A stretch of DNA of 64,000 nucleotides from Hymenochaete sp. R1 (taxonomy: Eukaryota; Basidiomycota; Agaricomycetes; Hymenochaetales; Hymenochaetaceae): NCBI GenBank assembly GCA_019400425.1, contig JAFREE010000078.1:1-64000 (forward strand). Direction: 5' to 3'. The notes below the pieces were generated by a model that saw only the letters and a program-made list of their open reading frames with translations, was not told the DNA's origin and ran no database searches. Position numbers and translations under genes: made by a program. Below are positions 10,787 to 21,114 of the stretch, in pieces. Position 1 is the first letter of the stretch, and each line of letters opens with the position of its first letter.

Positions 10787-11807
10787 ATGAAACTGGCACA
10801 ACGTTACTTGTGTGCAGGTAGTTGTACGGGGAGGTTGTACTTGAACGTGCAAAGCAAGCCCACGACCGCCCTCTTATAGAGGTATTCTCTGCTTTTGACT
10901 TGAAATTGCAATGAAGACGCGACTTTGTATCTGACCAAGAGGTCTGCGCTGCAAACGTAGTCATTTCCGGCGATGGGGTACTTTGACGTGAGTAAAGTTG
11001 GTGAGTAATTAGTCGCCACTTATTTGCATAAATCTAAATAAATAGCATACCGGAATCCTCCTAATCCGATTGAGCAATCCGGGGGTAAAGCATAATCACC
11101 CATTACAGGTGGGGTGGCTCGCGAACGGGTAACTATTGCACGTACGTGGCGTCGCGTAAAAGAAATCGTCACGACACTAGACACGATAGACCAGGTGATT
11201 GTTTGTGCTCGGCTACAGGCATCCCGCTGATGCATGCAAGCTGCAGAACGGAGCGCAAACACTTGCAGGAACTTCGAGGTGGAAATACCACTGGTTGGTT
11301 TGAGAGCCGACTGGGGTGCGACATTTGCCGGTATTAATACCCAAATCAGCAAGACAATAGATCGAATATCAAACCCGAATCCGACGCCTTGACATTTTGT
11401 GGGGGTGTCGAAGGAAATTGGGAATACATTCGAGGCTGCAGAGCGACTTAGGGATAGTGAAATTTGAGGATGATGGTGGTAAGCGGCTTGAGACGAACGG
11501 CCGTATGAGCCGCGACGAGATTCCGGAATACCGAACCAAAGCCGGACCGGACTACACGATTAGATTCTGAGAGTAAGACTGAGCAGAACACGTTATTTAT
11601 TCAACGCATGACACGCATGTCTATGCTGAGATAATAATATATATAAAAGAAATTGAATTCTGATATACGAAATAATCTAAGTGTCAGAGGTGAGAGATAC
11701 CGTCTTTCGAATCACCTCGAAGGTTGCACTCCCAGCATACAGTGGAACAATTAGGTAAATCGTTCTATTCCGTATGCATCCCTAAGCCTTAGTAAATCAA
11801 TTGATTT
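10787..11807. other. Intergenic region between the tandem copies
   Basis: About 1 kb separating members 1 and 2. It holds the promoter of member 1 and the 3' flank of member 2 (AT-rich around 11630-11800). Minus-strand frames at 11020-11352 show no motif. I see no transposon ends or third copy. Confidence 0.5.
10872..10878 (-). promoter_or_regulatory. Possible TATA box of member 1
   Basis: TATAAGA on the minus strand, within TCTATAAGAG, about 85 bases upstream of ATG 10786. Position and sequence suit a core promoter, but nothing else supports it. Confidence 0.3.
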
Positions 11808-13451
11808 CTAAGGTGAAATCTGTAAGTCTTCAGTGTCAGAAAGGTTAAGAGTGGTATTACTTACCGGTGCTGCGTTTAGAAAAGAATCAATTTGATCAAG
11901 GACCTGACCTTCAAGTTTTCTGATGTTTACACGCTCTTCAATTACTTCCTTAATCCCTTCTGCGAGAGCCGTATTTGCTCTTCCCAACTCGACTTTCGCC
12001 TGAATTTCGTAATTGTTTGATAGTGCCTCTACGAATGAAACAATGGAGGAAACATTCACATCCTCAGGGATAGTATTAGCGCGCTTGCGCACTCGAGAAG
12101 CAACATCGTCTTCAACATTGTCATTGTCCATCAGATCACATGCCACAATCCATGCATTGATGTGCACCCGTTCGAGCATAGAGATTATTTCGAGCGCCTG
12201 GCTTGCCGTGTTTTCAGGGGCCTTTTTCTTGTTTGTCTTTTTCTTGAGGAGCTGAGGATTCTCGGGTCTCTTAAAAGCCATTGCGTACTGGTTCAAAAGA
12301 GCTTTTCGGGCTCTAATATCAAGGCGGAAGTAAGCAAGCGAAAATCGAATGACATCGGGATGATATGCACCACTAGACACCCCTAATTGCTCGACAATGT
12401 GCTTGATTGGACTCAACTTTCCGTTCGCCGCGTTCATTACATGACGGAGGTCGGAAGGGAAGCGACGTCGTAGATCAGCATTCTCCCTCTCGAGCCCGCT
12501 AAAGTATTGATATGCTTCTTGGATATCCAAAGTAAGTGAAGCCGCCTCGTCTTCGGAGTTGTATATGGGTGCCTGTTTGTTGCTCTTGATTGTTGTGGGA
12601 CTCTGTAACCACTGCCATTCGACGTCGCAATCCGGGAACAAGGCTTGGAATCTGGCAAGCAAGTGATTAAGATTGGAGTGGCTCGTCATGCTATTATTGT
12701 AACAGATTGCCATTGTGTGATCTTCCTCAAGAGGCGATCTACCAAGACAAATTGCCACAGTCTCGACTGCCTCCGAGGGGTCAGCAATATAGGGCTGAAC
12801 ATGTAGTTCCCTAGCGCTCCCAGTTGTGTTAGGCACCGTGGAAAGGGATTCCAGAAGCCCGGGTGTGCTATCAACAGCTTCGACATCGAAATTTCGCATG
12901 TGGTGTTTCCAGCTAGCGAAGTAGTCGTTGAAAACTGTGTTGGCATAAGTACGGCCATTGTGAAAATGCTTTCGGACCCTTCGTATCTGATCGTGACGCC
13001 AGCGACGAGTGCCTGGAGTCATTGCCAAAAACCTCTGTTTGTTTGTTACGTCTCTAAGGAGTCGGATATGATATTCCAGTTCACACTGCTCGACTTCGCA
13101 CATGGTTTTGTACATGTCAGAGTGCAGCTGCGCTATTTTCCAATGGACCGGATCCAGAAGCGGGTCAAGATCGGGGTTCCCAACGAAGAGATTTTCCATC
13201 GGAATGATGAGATCTGTGAGCAAGTCCAGGGGGTCCTTCAGTTCCTTGTCCTTCCTGAAACGACATATAGCGGTCTGAACATCCTTTTTGTATCCCACAA
13301 TGGCGTTTCTGAGTTCATCCACTAGGCACTGCTGGTGTTCAGTAAGCTGGTCCGTCGCGTGTCTGAGAGATGCGAGCTTCTTCGACTGAGTTTCGGGTGA
13401 TGGTGCGTGACGTCGCTTGAGATGCGACTGACTGTGACCATCGATGGACAT
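11808..13451 (-). CDS. Intronless ~547-aa family, member 2 (unknown function)
   Basis: Uninterrupted frame, paralogous to 9164-10786 and 31572-33158. The start at ATG 13451 (MSIDGHSQSHLKRRHAPSP) gives the same layout as the others: a short basic N-terminus with SKKLA, then LTEHQQCLV. The signature blocks are all present: CEVEQCELEYHIRLL, WRHDQIRRVRKHFHNGR, YFASWKHHM, LGRSPLEED, LFPDCDVEW, LERENADL, GKLSPIKHIVEQL, FSLAYFRLDIRARKALLNQY, KKKTNKKKA, VHINAWIVA and GIKEVIEERVNIRKLE. The block around YFRLDIRAR is 13 of 20 identical to member 1, while linkers diverge widely, which suggests an old duplication under selection. An extra acidic tail (LNLSDTEDLQISP) is not shared. An in-frame upstream ATG at 13589 is possible but adds a non-conserved stretch. 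Confidence 0.8.
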   Translation of the reverse strand: MSIDGHSQSHLKRRHAPSPETQSKKLASLRHATDQLTEHQQCLVDELRNAIVGYKKDVQTAICRFRKDKELKDPLDLLTDLIIPMENLFVGNPDLDPLLDPVHWKIAQLHSDMYKTMCEVEQCELEYHIRLLRDVTNKQRFLAMTPGTRRWRHDQIRRVRKHFHNGRTYANTVFNDYFASWKHHMRNFDVEAVDSTPGLLESLSTVPNTTGSARELHVQPYIADPSEAVETVAICLGRSPLEEDHTMAICYNNSMTSHSNLNHLLARFQALFPDCDVEWQWLQSPTTIKSNKQAPIYNSEDEAASLTLDIQEAYQYFSGLERENADLRRRFPSDLRHVMNAANGKLSPIKHIVEQLGVSSGAYHPDVIRFSLAYFRLDIRARKALLNQYAMAFKRPENPQLLKKKTNKKKAPENTASQALEIISMLERVHINAWIVACDLMDNDNVEDDVASRVRKRANTIPEDVNVSSIVSFVEALSNNYEIQAKVELGRANTALAEGIKEVIEERVNIRKLEGQVLDQIDSFLNAAPVSNTTLNLSDTEDLQISP

Positions 13452-14330
13452 TGCGGGATGAAGAAATGGGAAGTTGAACAGCTGAAGAAGGTCAAGAGTT
13501 GGATCTGGAGCAAAATGAGATTTTGATGACGTACGAAGTACAAGACCTATCCGGAAGCTTTGCTCTGGTAGTGGGTTCATATAGTTCATATGGATGAAGG
13601 TGTTTTCTTTGCGGGATTTGCGCTATGAAGAGGTTTCCGGTCAATGCACGCCTGAAGAAAAGGCTCAATAGATCTTGAAGAAAGTGGCCATAACAAAACC
13701 AGTCGCCGTTCGTACATAAAGAACTTACTTGACATATTACTAACCTTCGACTCTTGATGTTGTCCTAACTGAAATAAAATCAGACATCTTTGAATGAAGA
13801 TGAACAGAGACATTCACAGGACCATTTCCCGCTGAAATATTGATGGTCCTGCTAATTATTATCACTCACAAACGTAAGACACTTGCTTGCGTGAAAATGC
13901 ATAGAAGCCGGCGTCATGTCCTGTACTTTCTTGCTTCAAAACGTAGCATATGAGTTAAGCAAAGAAGTAGAATGCACGCACGTACGACGATAATGTCGCA
14001 CCGTCGGTCATTATCCATACCATCCCAGCCACGACATTGTTGAACGTACGTACGGACCATGATGAACGGAACTGTGAAAGTTAGGAAAGAGAGTGTCTGT
14101 TGACCAGAGCCTGAGATAAAGTAACCGTGAGAGATATTAGCTATACTAGTATAAGAAGCAATGTTGATGGTTATCGGAAACAAGTCGGACCCACAAAAAG
14201 CGGCACACAAGTCCATTACAAAATATTTTCTGTCTTTGACATTTTTTTTCCTTCAAATCTCTGCAACACACAACACACTGGTATTCTAGCTTGTTCGCTG
14301 GCTCGTCAAAATCACTGCTCAGTTGTATCA
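13452..14330. other. Intergenic, divergent promoter region
   Basis: About 880 bases between the divergent member 2 and TRM82 genes. A 100-codon minus-strand frame from ATG 14216 contains a hydrophobic piece (LSFLTFTVPFIMV) but no family signature or splice support; I treat the region as promoter sequence. Confidence 0.45.
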
Positions 14331-16381
14331 ATGGACTCAATGCTTACGCCTTATGTGAAACTACTATTGCGTCAGGAACGTGCAGTAGCTGTATCCGCCA
14401 ATGGCGCGATAAATGTTTTAGATGTGTCGTACGTTTTCTCTATCTGTACCAATTGTCTGGTATTGACAAGCTGATTAGAAGCAACTCTCAGCAGCGGAAA
14501 TGTGCTAAGAGCTACTTCAAACGGGTCGACTTGCTCTGAGAGTGTTTCGAAGTCTGCGTTACCGTGCGCCGTTTCCGTAAACGACGAATTCACGCAACTT
14601 CTCGTTGCGTCTTCTGACAAGGTCATACGTGTGTGGAACGTCGAAGACCTGTCTCTTGTGAGCGAAAGGTAAGCATATTTGATAGTGTCTATTGCTAAAA
14701 GCCATGCGAACATTCTGTGATATAGGGAAATGTCCAAAAAGCCGACGGACGTCTGCTTTTCCAGAGACAGTCAAAGTCTTTTGGTAGCTGACAAATTTGG
14801 CGACGTGTATAGGTCCGTGAACATCTTCCATAACTCAGCTTTCACTCACTCTGATAGCCTTCAGATATCCAGTGCTAATATCTCCAACTAAGCCTGTTCA
14901 CAATGATTCGACCGAAGCCTCCGAAAAAAAGACTAAGCGCTCAGAAGACGATAGCCTCCTGTTTGGACACGTCTCTTTATTGACCGCCATCCTCGTATCC
15001 GAGGACGGAAAATACATCCTCTCGGCCGATCGTGACGAACACATACGAGTCAGCTGGTACCCAGAGTCGCACATCATCGAACAGTACTGTCTCGGACACA
15101 AAAAGTAAGTCATTTCTCTCACTTGGGCTGTCTTAGATCACTGAGATGCCATACACATAGATTTGTCTCATCACTTCATATTCCAAAGTGGGATCATTCT
15201 TTGCTCATCTCGGGAGGTGGGGACCCCGAGCTACGAGTTTGGAACTGGTTGGGAGGAAATTTACTGCACCAAATTAACGTAGGCGATGTAGTCATGCCCT
15301 ACATCAAGATTCTACGGTCAAAGTCTGGAAGAGGGGGCAGCGAGGGTGATAGTGGAGATGAGGGTGAGGGCGGTATAGAGAGAATAAGCTCGAGGCAGAA
15401 GAGGAAGGCAAAAAAGAAGGCCAGACGAGATGCAGCCGGAGCCCAGTCTGCGGAAGCTGGGGAAGAAGGAAAAGCTACCGGGAATGAACTTCAAGGTGGT
15501 AATCCGGAAGAAAATTCGGCTATTCTTGACGATATGGACGTCGACGAAGGGCTGTCGGAGATCGTTGCACATGATGAGCCAAGTGCACCTCCGTCGCCTC
15601 TCTTAGCCATTCAAAAAATAGCAGCAGAGGAATTCGGCTCCCAGAGATTGATCCTTTTCTCTGCTCACGGGTACGCGAAATCATTCCTTTCGTTCTCTAG
15701 CTCTGCGTTAACACCTTTTCTTGTAAAGAGCAACAGCTTTATTCTATTGTGCGTTCCCCAGTCCATCAGATTCTACGCCTTCTGTGCATAGCGTCCCTGT
15801 AGAACGACCGATACTGGATTTCGCTCGACTACCGGGGAGTAACGAAGTCTGGATATCGGTCGATGTCTCTTGGGCGGTAGATGGCGCGAAAACAAGCACT
15901 GCTCAAGAAGAACGGGTTAAAGTCGTGGTTTTCGAAGACGAAAAGGTAAGAAAACTAGTTGCTTACTTAAGAGCGTGTCTCATGCGGTTTTAGGTGGCTC
16001 TCCGCACGACGTCTATCCAGGAACCTCTTTTGTCAGAGTTGAACTCTATCGAATGCTCGAAAGGTATGTCATCAAAATCTATTACTCGTATAACGTCCAT
16101 GGTTTAATTGTATTGCAGCCCCAATAGCGAAAGACATTGACCTTTACTCGGCTCTCATTACACTACCCAAAAACACGGAGGTTGAACATAACGCCATGGA
16201 CGAGGATGAACTTCTCGCAGCATCGCAAAAGAAGTTATCCGCGAAGGAACTGGGGAGGCTGAAGGCAAAGAAAGCTGCGCAAGCTCTTCAGGAAGCACAA
16301 GGAAGCAAACAGGGCCAGGTTGAAGTAAAGGACGATAGAAACTTGAAGAAGCAAAAGAGTGAAGCAGAAGACGAAAGGTAA
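14331..16381 (+). CDS. TRM82: tRNA (guanine-N7) methyltransferase non-catalytic subunit TRM82
   Basis: WD40 subunit (WDR4 orthologue) that pairs with the catalytic subunit TRM8 to make m7G46 in tRNAs. ATG 14331 begins MDSMLTPYVKLLLRQ. Exon 1 joins exon 2 through an intron ending CTCAG near 14491 to give NVLDVSSGNVLRATSNG. Blade-like repeats follow: DKVIRVWNVEDLSLVSER, PTDVCFSRDSQSLLVADKFG, LLFGHVSLLTAILVSEDGKY, the very typical FVSSLHIPKWD, and SGGGDPELRVWNWLGG. A charged Gly/Lys/Glu insertion at about 15320-15500 interrupts the propeller, as low-complexity inserts often do in fungi. The last exons give DFARLPGSNEVWISVDV and a Lys/Glu-rich tail. At least seven short introns; TAA at 16379-16381. 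It converges with the Smr gene, with 131 bp between stops. Confidence 0.88.
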
Positions 16382-16512
16382 AATGAGAGCGGGGTAGCTT
16401 CTTCCTACTACATTAGTGTATGTACAATTGGGACCGCCTATAGCTTTAAAAACAAACTCAGAGTTATGTGACCTTGAAAGGAAGAGTCCGTGCTTTGTTC
16501 CAGGATTCCATT

Positions 16513-18112
16513 TCAACGTTTTACAGCCGATTTGAGTTTCAACTCAACCGTGTATGAGCCAGGGTTCTTAGAGGATACGATCAGGACGTCGGAGTGTTTT
16601 TCCAACTCGTCAAAGATGACATGTCTGAGCACGCCGATGCCATTCTTACTATGCAACCCCCTCCCAGTGATGATTTCCGTCCTTTTCACCTTTTTCTCTC
16701 TGCAGTATTGCAAATGCGCACGAGCCAGTACACGAGCGTCGTACGCCGTTTGGAGATGCAGGTCGATGACCATGAGTGTGTTCGTATCTTTTGCACTGTA
16801 GGCTGGGTTGAAGTGTTTGAAGGTCATACACATGTTCTTCTTCCTAAGCTCGTTGGCTTCCCTCTCAAGCTTGAACACTGCTCGACGCCCGTCTTCGATC
16901 ATGGCCAATTCATCGACCGGGGTTTCCTTCCTCAGCTTGTTGTGCACCGCACGGACCGTCTTCAAGCTGGCCTCCGGAACAGGGGCAAAACGAGGCTTGT
17001 TCTGCAGAAGCGCCATGTCATCTGTGACTGGAGGTGGAGAAGTTGAAGCTTCGAGCTGTTCTTCATCTTCTATGCTGTCGAGTAGAGGCGAATGTGCGAA
17101 ATGAGAGCTGTGACGTCTTTTGAGCTTCCTTCCTGAAGTCGGTGAGAAGACGTCTAGAATAGGAGATGTCTTAGCCTTGGGTGTTGTTTCCTGTCTTTCC
17201 TCGGCCTGGGAGTTCACGACACGATCATCAATGTTCCGTTTAGTTTGTTGATCAACTTTTGGTGGTTCGATGTTGAGAACAGATTCGTCGTAAGGACGAT
17301 CTAGTTGAGATGCAGGAGCGTCATTCTTCCTCTTCGGGGTAATATCAACAATCTTCATTGGTATACCACACGGCGGCTCGCTCAGCGGAGTCGCAGATTG
17401 TTGGGATGCAATGCTTTCATCTGAAGTATTTCATGTTAGTGTCATTTTGCACGTAGTATAAGACTGGAACTCGCTCACCTCTGAGTGGTATTTGATCGAC
17501 ATCTGGGACTTCCACATCCGAGAGAACGGGGCTTCTCGTTGCTTGCGAACCTTCTTCTCCATCAAGCTCCAGATAAGCCAGGACATTCGATGCGAGGTCC
17601 AACAGACGACCGACAATCGCCATAAATGCTGAGGAAGCGAAAATCATAGCCACTTCAGCGTTTGCGCTAAATGTAGCCCATTCCTTCGCGCTTTGGACTC
17701 CAAGAGCATGCACTATTCTCGCAACAGCATCTTTGAGAATCGTTGACAGGCTGCAAATAATGAACCACCACTGCTTGGTCCTGATAATCCGATACTCGAT
17801 GATTTCGGCTATTTCCTCGTTCTCGCTCTGTATCTGGCTATTTAAGCGTCGGTTCTGATCGAGATAGATACCTTCTAGGAATGTATAAACGAGTCGTAGT
17901 TCCTCCGTAGAGCGTTTAATACCATAAGGTACCTTTTCGCGCTCGATGAAAAGGAAAAGAGCGAACGTGGCAAGCACGAAATTGGATAATTGCCCACCCG
18001 CATCCGTTTGAAGAAACTCGCTGGAGTACGAAATGGCATCGACTGGTAAGGCAGCAAGGTCGCTGATAAAACCCACAGAAAAGCCATGGGCCAAAGCGCC
18101 GATGGCATGCAT
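16513..18112 (-). CDS. Membrane protein with C-terminal Smr domain
   Basis: ATG 18112 opens a ~210-residue membrane-associated region with hydrophobic stretches (FVLATFALFLFIE, WWFIICSLSTIL, MIFASSAFMAIVG) and an acidic loop (QIQSENEEIAEIIEY). A clean intron (donor near 17481, acceptor near 17429) joins IPLR to DESIASQQSATPLSEPP in frame. The second exon carries a disordered Ser/Pro/Lys linker and a Smr domain at the C-terminus: VIDLHLQTAYDARVLARAHL, then EIITGRGLHSKNGIGVLRHV. The DLH and GRGxHS motifs are the nucleic-acid-binding and nicking core of Smr domains, although the usual DLHG Gly is Leu here. The fusion to a hydrophobic N-terminus is unusual. Total about 515 residues. Substrate and compartment are unknown. 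Confidence 0.72.
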
Positions 18113-19321
18113 AGTGTCGCGAACAGAATGAGATAGATGATGGTGTGAAGAAGTGAAGCATAGTTCAACTTGAAGTATGACTCAATCGGGATATCCAGAC
18201 CAATTCGAAATGCCCGTTACTCGCATTTGTGACATCGTGAATGTCGATACGACTTTGGATATTCGAGGTGCTAGTACTACTAGTAGTGTAATCCGCCTTC
18301 AAGAAGGGATGCTCTTCAAGTTGTTGAGCGTGCCGTCGAGCTTGAACCGTACCTCTGGTCCTTCCAATATTAATGCAAGACTGCAGGTTTCGGATTCGCC
18401 TATGAGTTAATGAGAGAGAGTAAGTCATTTTCATATAGAAACGGAGCTGAAACTGAACTCGGAGCTCCATTCTGTTGTTCGTCAACGTTACCAAGGACTG
18501 ACTGAAGAAGAACAAGAATCCAAATACTAAATAGATGTCATTGTACGAAGCGTGAGAAGCGCCTTCCGCTTTCAGCGACGAGCTGAGGCGCTCATCTTTT
18601 TGATGATCTTCCCTTCGTCTTATCTTCCCTTCGTCTTAGTACTCTTACCTTCAAGTTCGGCAATGGCTATGTAATTTTGTGGGTAGGTCGAAAAATGAAA
18701 GGACGTAAAAGACCGTTTCTCTCGTTGTGCGGTGAGACATCTCCGAACGTTACCCATTTTGGATCCATACAGCTTCTTTTCTCTTACAATGCCGTCCGAT
18801 CTTTTATACACACACGAAGGACCAGGTTGTTGCATTCAAGGCACGGACAATTATTTTGCTGCAATCAGAATCGTTACCTTGGTGAAACAAATGCCACTTT
18901 TGCTCTGCACGCGTCTATACATTTGGTTATCGGCCACTCGGATCAGTGTGTCTTCTTTGTGTGCCCTCGATTGTTATTGATCTGAAATTGCTTGAGGACG
19001 GAGGTGATACGAACCGTGCAACTCGCAAATTCGATGCACTGCTAATGGATTTCGCCTTTGCTCCCCTACGAACCTCCAGAAGTTAGTGAGGAGTTCGCGT
19101 ACGGAAAGCAGGCCTACGTGGCATGTAATTATGTGGAAGAACAGGTGAGCTCTTTATTCTAGACATGGATGTTAAGGAAAACCTCTAAGCCACCACAGCC
19201 TAACACTTGCCCTGCATAAGGTCGGTGTTTGCATGAGCATAAAGAGGATCTCGAAGGTGTGGCAAACCCTCCCCCTCTCGTCACCTCTTGGCTTTTGCGT
19301 CCTAACTTCGGCCGGCCGACC
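18113..19321. other. Intergenic region
   Basis: About 1.2 kb between the divergent Smr and orphan genes. Plus-strand frames at 18677-18985 and minus frames at 18165-18515 are short, overlap in several frames, and show no motif. There is a short CTTCCCTTCGTCTTA direct repeat near 18608-18638. No supported gene. Confidence 0.45.
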
Positions 19322-20254
19322 ATGAACCACAACGAGTTTGAGGACGTCTTTCCTGCTGTTGCAGCCGCCTCCGTGACTTCCTCACGCTTAGCTTCACGAT
19401 GCTCCATCGAACCTCAGGTGACTGTGCCTCGCGGCAATGTCGACAATAAGGGGACACTGCAAGCAATCCCACTGACAATGGACGCCGTTCCGCGAGTACT
19501 CCATTACGCGAGTCGCATTTTAGCGAAGAGAAACTCAATCGAAACGGCGATCACAATCTTAGATGTCGCCCCGGATGCGATCTATCAAAATTATAATGAA
19601 TTAGAGGCGCATTTCTTCATCGAATTGACCTCTCTTAGAGAAACCTACAGGGAGGGATTTGCCGCTCTTTTCCCCGGATTTCCAGATGCATTACCTGCAA
19701 GGCTCAAAGAGAGGTCGTGGCTTTCGCGCCACCAAGTCAACGTCGGATTTCGAGAACTGTATTTCAAGGTGATTATCTCCATTTTGAACTATCAGAGCCG
19801 ATACGTCATCACGGTGATGCCCCACATCTCGGTCACAGTTGCTAAAGAGACTTTAGCTTTCCGAGTGTTTGAAGCCGAACAGAGGTACAGCCACGCTGAG
19901 CAGGAAGCTTTCAAGACAATCGAAAAGATTCGAGAACTCACGACCTGCGAATGGTTCAGGAAAAGCGGCTTGACAGACGAAGATGAGATTGAACAGGTAC
20001 GAAAGGACATGCTTGCCTTGCCCTGGGACTATCACATCATTTCCATGTATTTTGATGACGACGGCTTGGAACTCATCACACGCGTTCCGTCTGGGCTTCA
20101 TCCACTTATTCGAGAAACTAAAAAGAAGGGCGCCGCGGTCAGGCAAATCAGACCACAGATGAGCGCAGCACTCGCCCTCGTGCGGGGCCAACTTCACGCG
20201 AGCAGGGGACCCATTCAAAGTCATTGGGGCAGTCTTGCGTCTATATCACGCTGA
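19322..20254 (+). CDS. Uncharacterised single-exon protein (311 aa)
   Basis: An uninterrupted frame with the first in-frame ATG at 19322 (MNHNEFEDVFPAVAAA). I do not recognise the family. The N-terminus is Ala/Ser-rich; the rest looks helical and soluble: RVLHYASRILAKRN, LEAHFFIELTSLRETY, ALFPGFPDALPARLKERSW, FRELYFKVIISILNYQSRY, a charged helix AEQEAFKTIEKIRELTTCEW, LTDEDEIEQVRKDMLALPWD and MYFDDDGLELITRVPSG. No TM helix and no signal peptide. The order LFP, then a Y-F helix, then a W/D-E-D segment followed by LP vaguely recalls the intronless family at 9.2-13.5 kb, but I cannot align them convincingly. It sits between two Smr-domain genes. Confidence 0.6.
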   Translation: MNHNEFEDVFPAVAAASVTSSRLASRCSIEPQVTVPRGNVDNKGTLQAIPLTMDAVPRVLHYASRILAKRNSIETAITILDVAPDAIYQNYNELEAHFFIELTSLRETYREGFAALFPGFPDALPARLKERSWLSRHQVNVGFRELYFKVIISILNYQSRYVITVMPHISVTVAKETLAFRVFEAEQRYSHAEQEAFKTIEKIRELTTCEWFRKSGLTDEDEIEQVRKDMLALPWDYHIISMYFDDDGLELITRVPSGLHPLIRETKKKGAAVRQIRPQMSAALALVRGQLHASRGPIQSHWGSLASISR

Positions 20255-20543
20255 GTCCGAGCCCCTGTCCCCCTCCCCCAATCTCAAAGGACCATTTCAC
20301 ATAGAATAGCATCAGCGCGCATGTTCGGATTGATTTGTGTATAATGCAATGATTGAAATGGAAAGCAGAGCAAGTACAACAAATTAGTAGTCAATCGTGA
20401 CGAATCAAGAAATAGCGTCAAACGAGCTCGAAGTCGTATGCATAGACGAAATTAGCAAAAAAAACCCTATCTCAAGATAGATCAAAAATGATGAAAGCCA
20501 AAGAATCCACTTTCAAGCGCGTGCGATTGGTTGACTTATCCAT
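20255..20543. other. Convergent 3' region
   Basis: About 290 bases between two convergent stops, holding both 3' UTRs; AT-rich, with no feature beyond possible polyadenylation sequence. Confidence 0.4.
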
Positions 20544-21114
20544 TTAAGCCCTCCCAGCAGCCATCCCCGAGAACTCCACAGTAATGCAACCTTCATTCTT
20601 CTCATGAACACCCGCAACAATACCCCCAGTGTTCCTCAGCATGCCAATGATTGCAGGTTTGATCCTCGCTCCGCCATACTGGCTGTGACTTCCTCTCCCA
20701 ACGATGAGCATCGTCTTCTCAATAGAGTTGTTGCGACACCTGAGGAGATGATCCTGAGTATACTGAAGAGCTTCTTTGATGTGCAGCCCGTGCAAGTCGC
20801 AGCGCTGTAGACGTTGCGTTGAGTAGCGGGGGTTGTTGCATTGGAAGATCTCGGCGGCAGCCATAGCATTGTAACGTCTATAATTTTCATCATGTATTCT
20901 CGCTTGTTCGCTGAGCTAGAGAGATCAAGAAAGACGGAGATTAGCGTCAAGAATATTGAAAGGAGAAGGGAGAGACCCATGAACAGACCTGATTTGCGTA
21001 TTGCCTCTGTCCCAGCCTGAACGCGTTCTCCGATTCATGATAACAATAGTTCCAGTGTGCCTTTTCTTGCCTCGCCAGTTGGCGGTTGTTCCACCCTGGG
21101 CCACCTTCCCACAT
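20544..21114 (-). CDS. DUF1771-Smr domain protein
   Basis: Compact protein pairing a DUF1771-type helical region with a Smr domain. Exon 1 from ATG 21114 reads MWEGGPGWNNRQLARQEK, HWNYCYHESENAFRLGQRQ. An intron ending CTCTCTAG near 20918 gives YANQLSEQARIHDENYRRY, followed by NAMAAAEIFQCNN, the standard DUF1771-to-Smr linker. The Smr domain shows CDLHGLHIKEALQYTQDHL and LIVGRGSHSQYGG, both core motifs intact, then a short C-terminal strand and TAA at 20544-20546. About 165 residues, like minimal fungal Smr proteins. ATG 21114 directly follows the TAA of the upstream gene (TAAATG), so it may be the second cistron of one transcript, or an unrecognised intron (for example GTATCT near 21188 to CCCAG near 21101) may fuse the two. 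Confidence 0.7.

Noticed and set aside
13914..14216. 100-codon minus-strand frame with a hydrophobic stretch upstream of TRM82
   Set aside because: No recognisable family, no splice support, and it lies in a promoter-sized divergent gap.
18677..18985. Plus-strand frames between the Smr and orphan genes
   Set aside because: Two overlapping frames of similar length, neither with a motif; typical of random open sequence.
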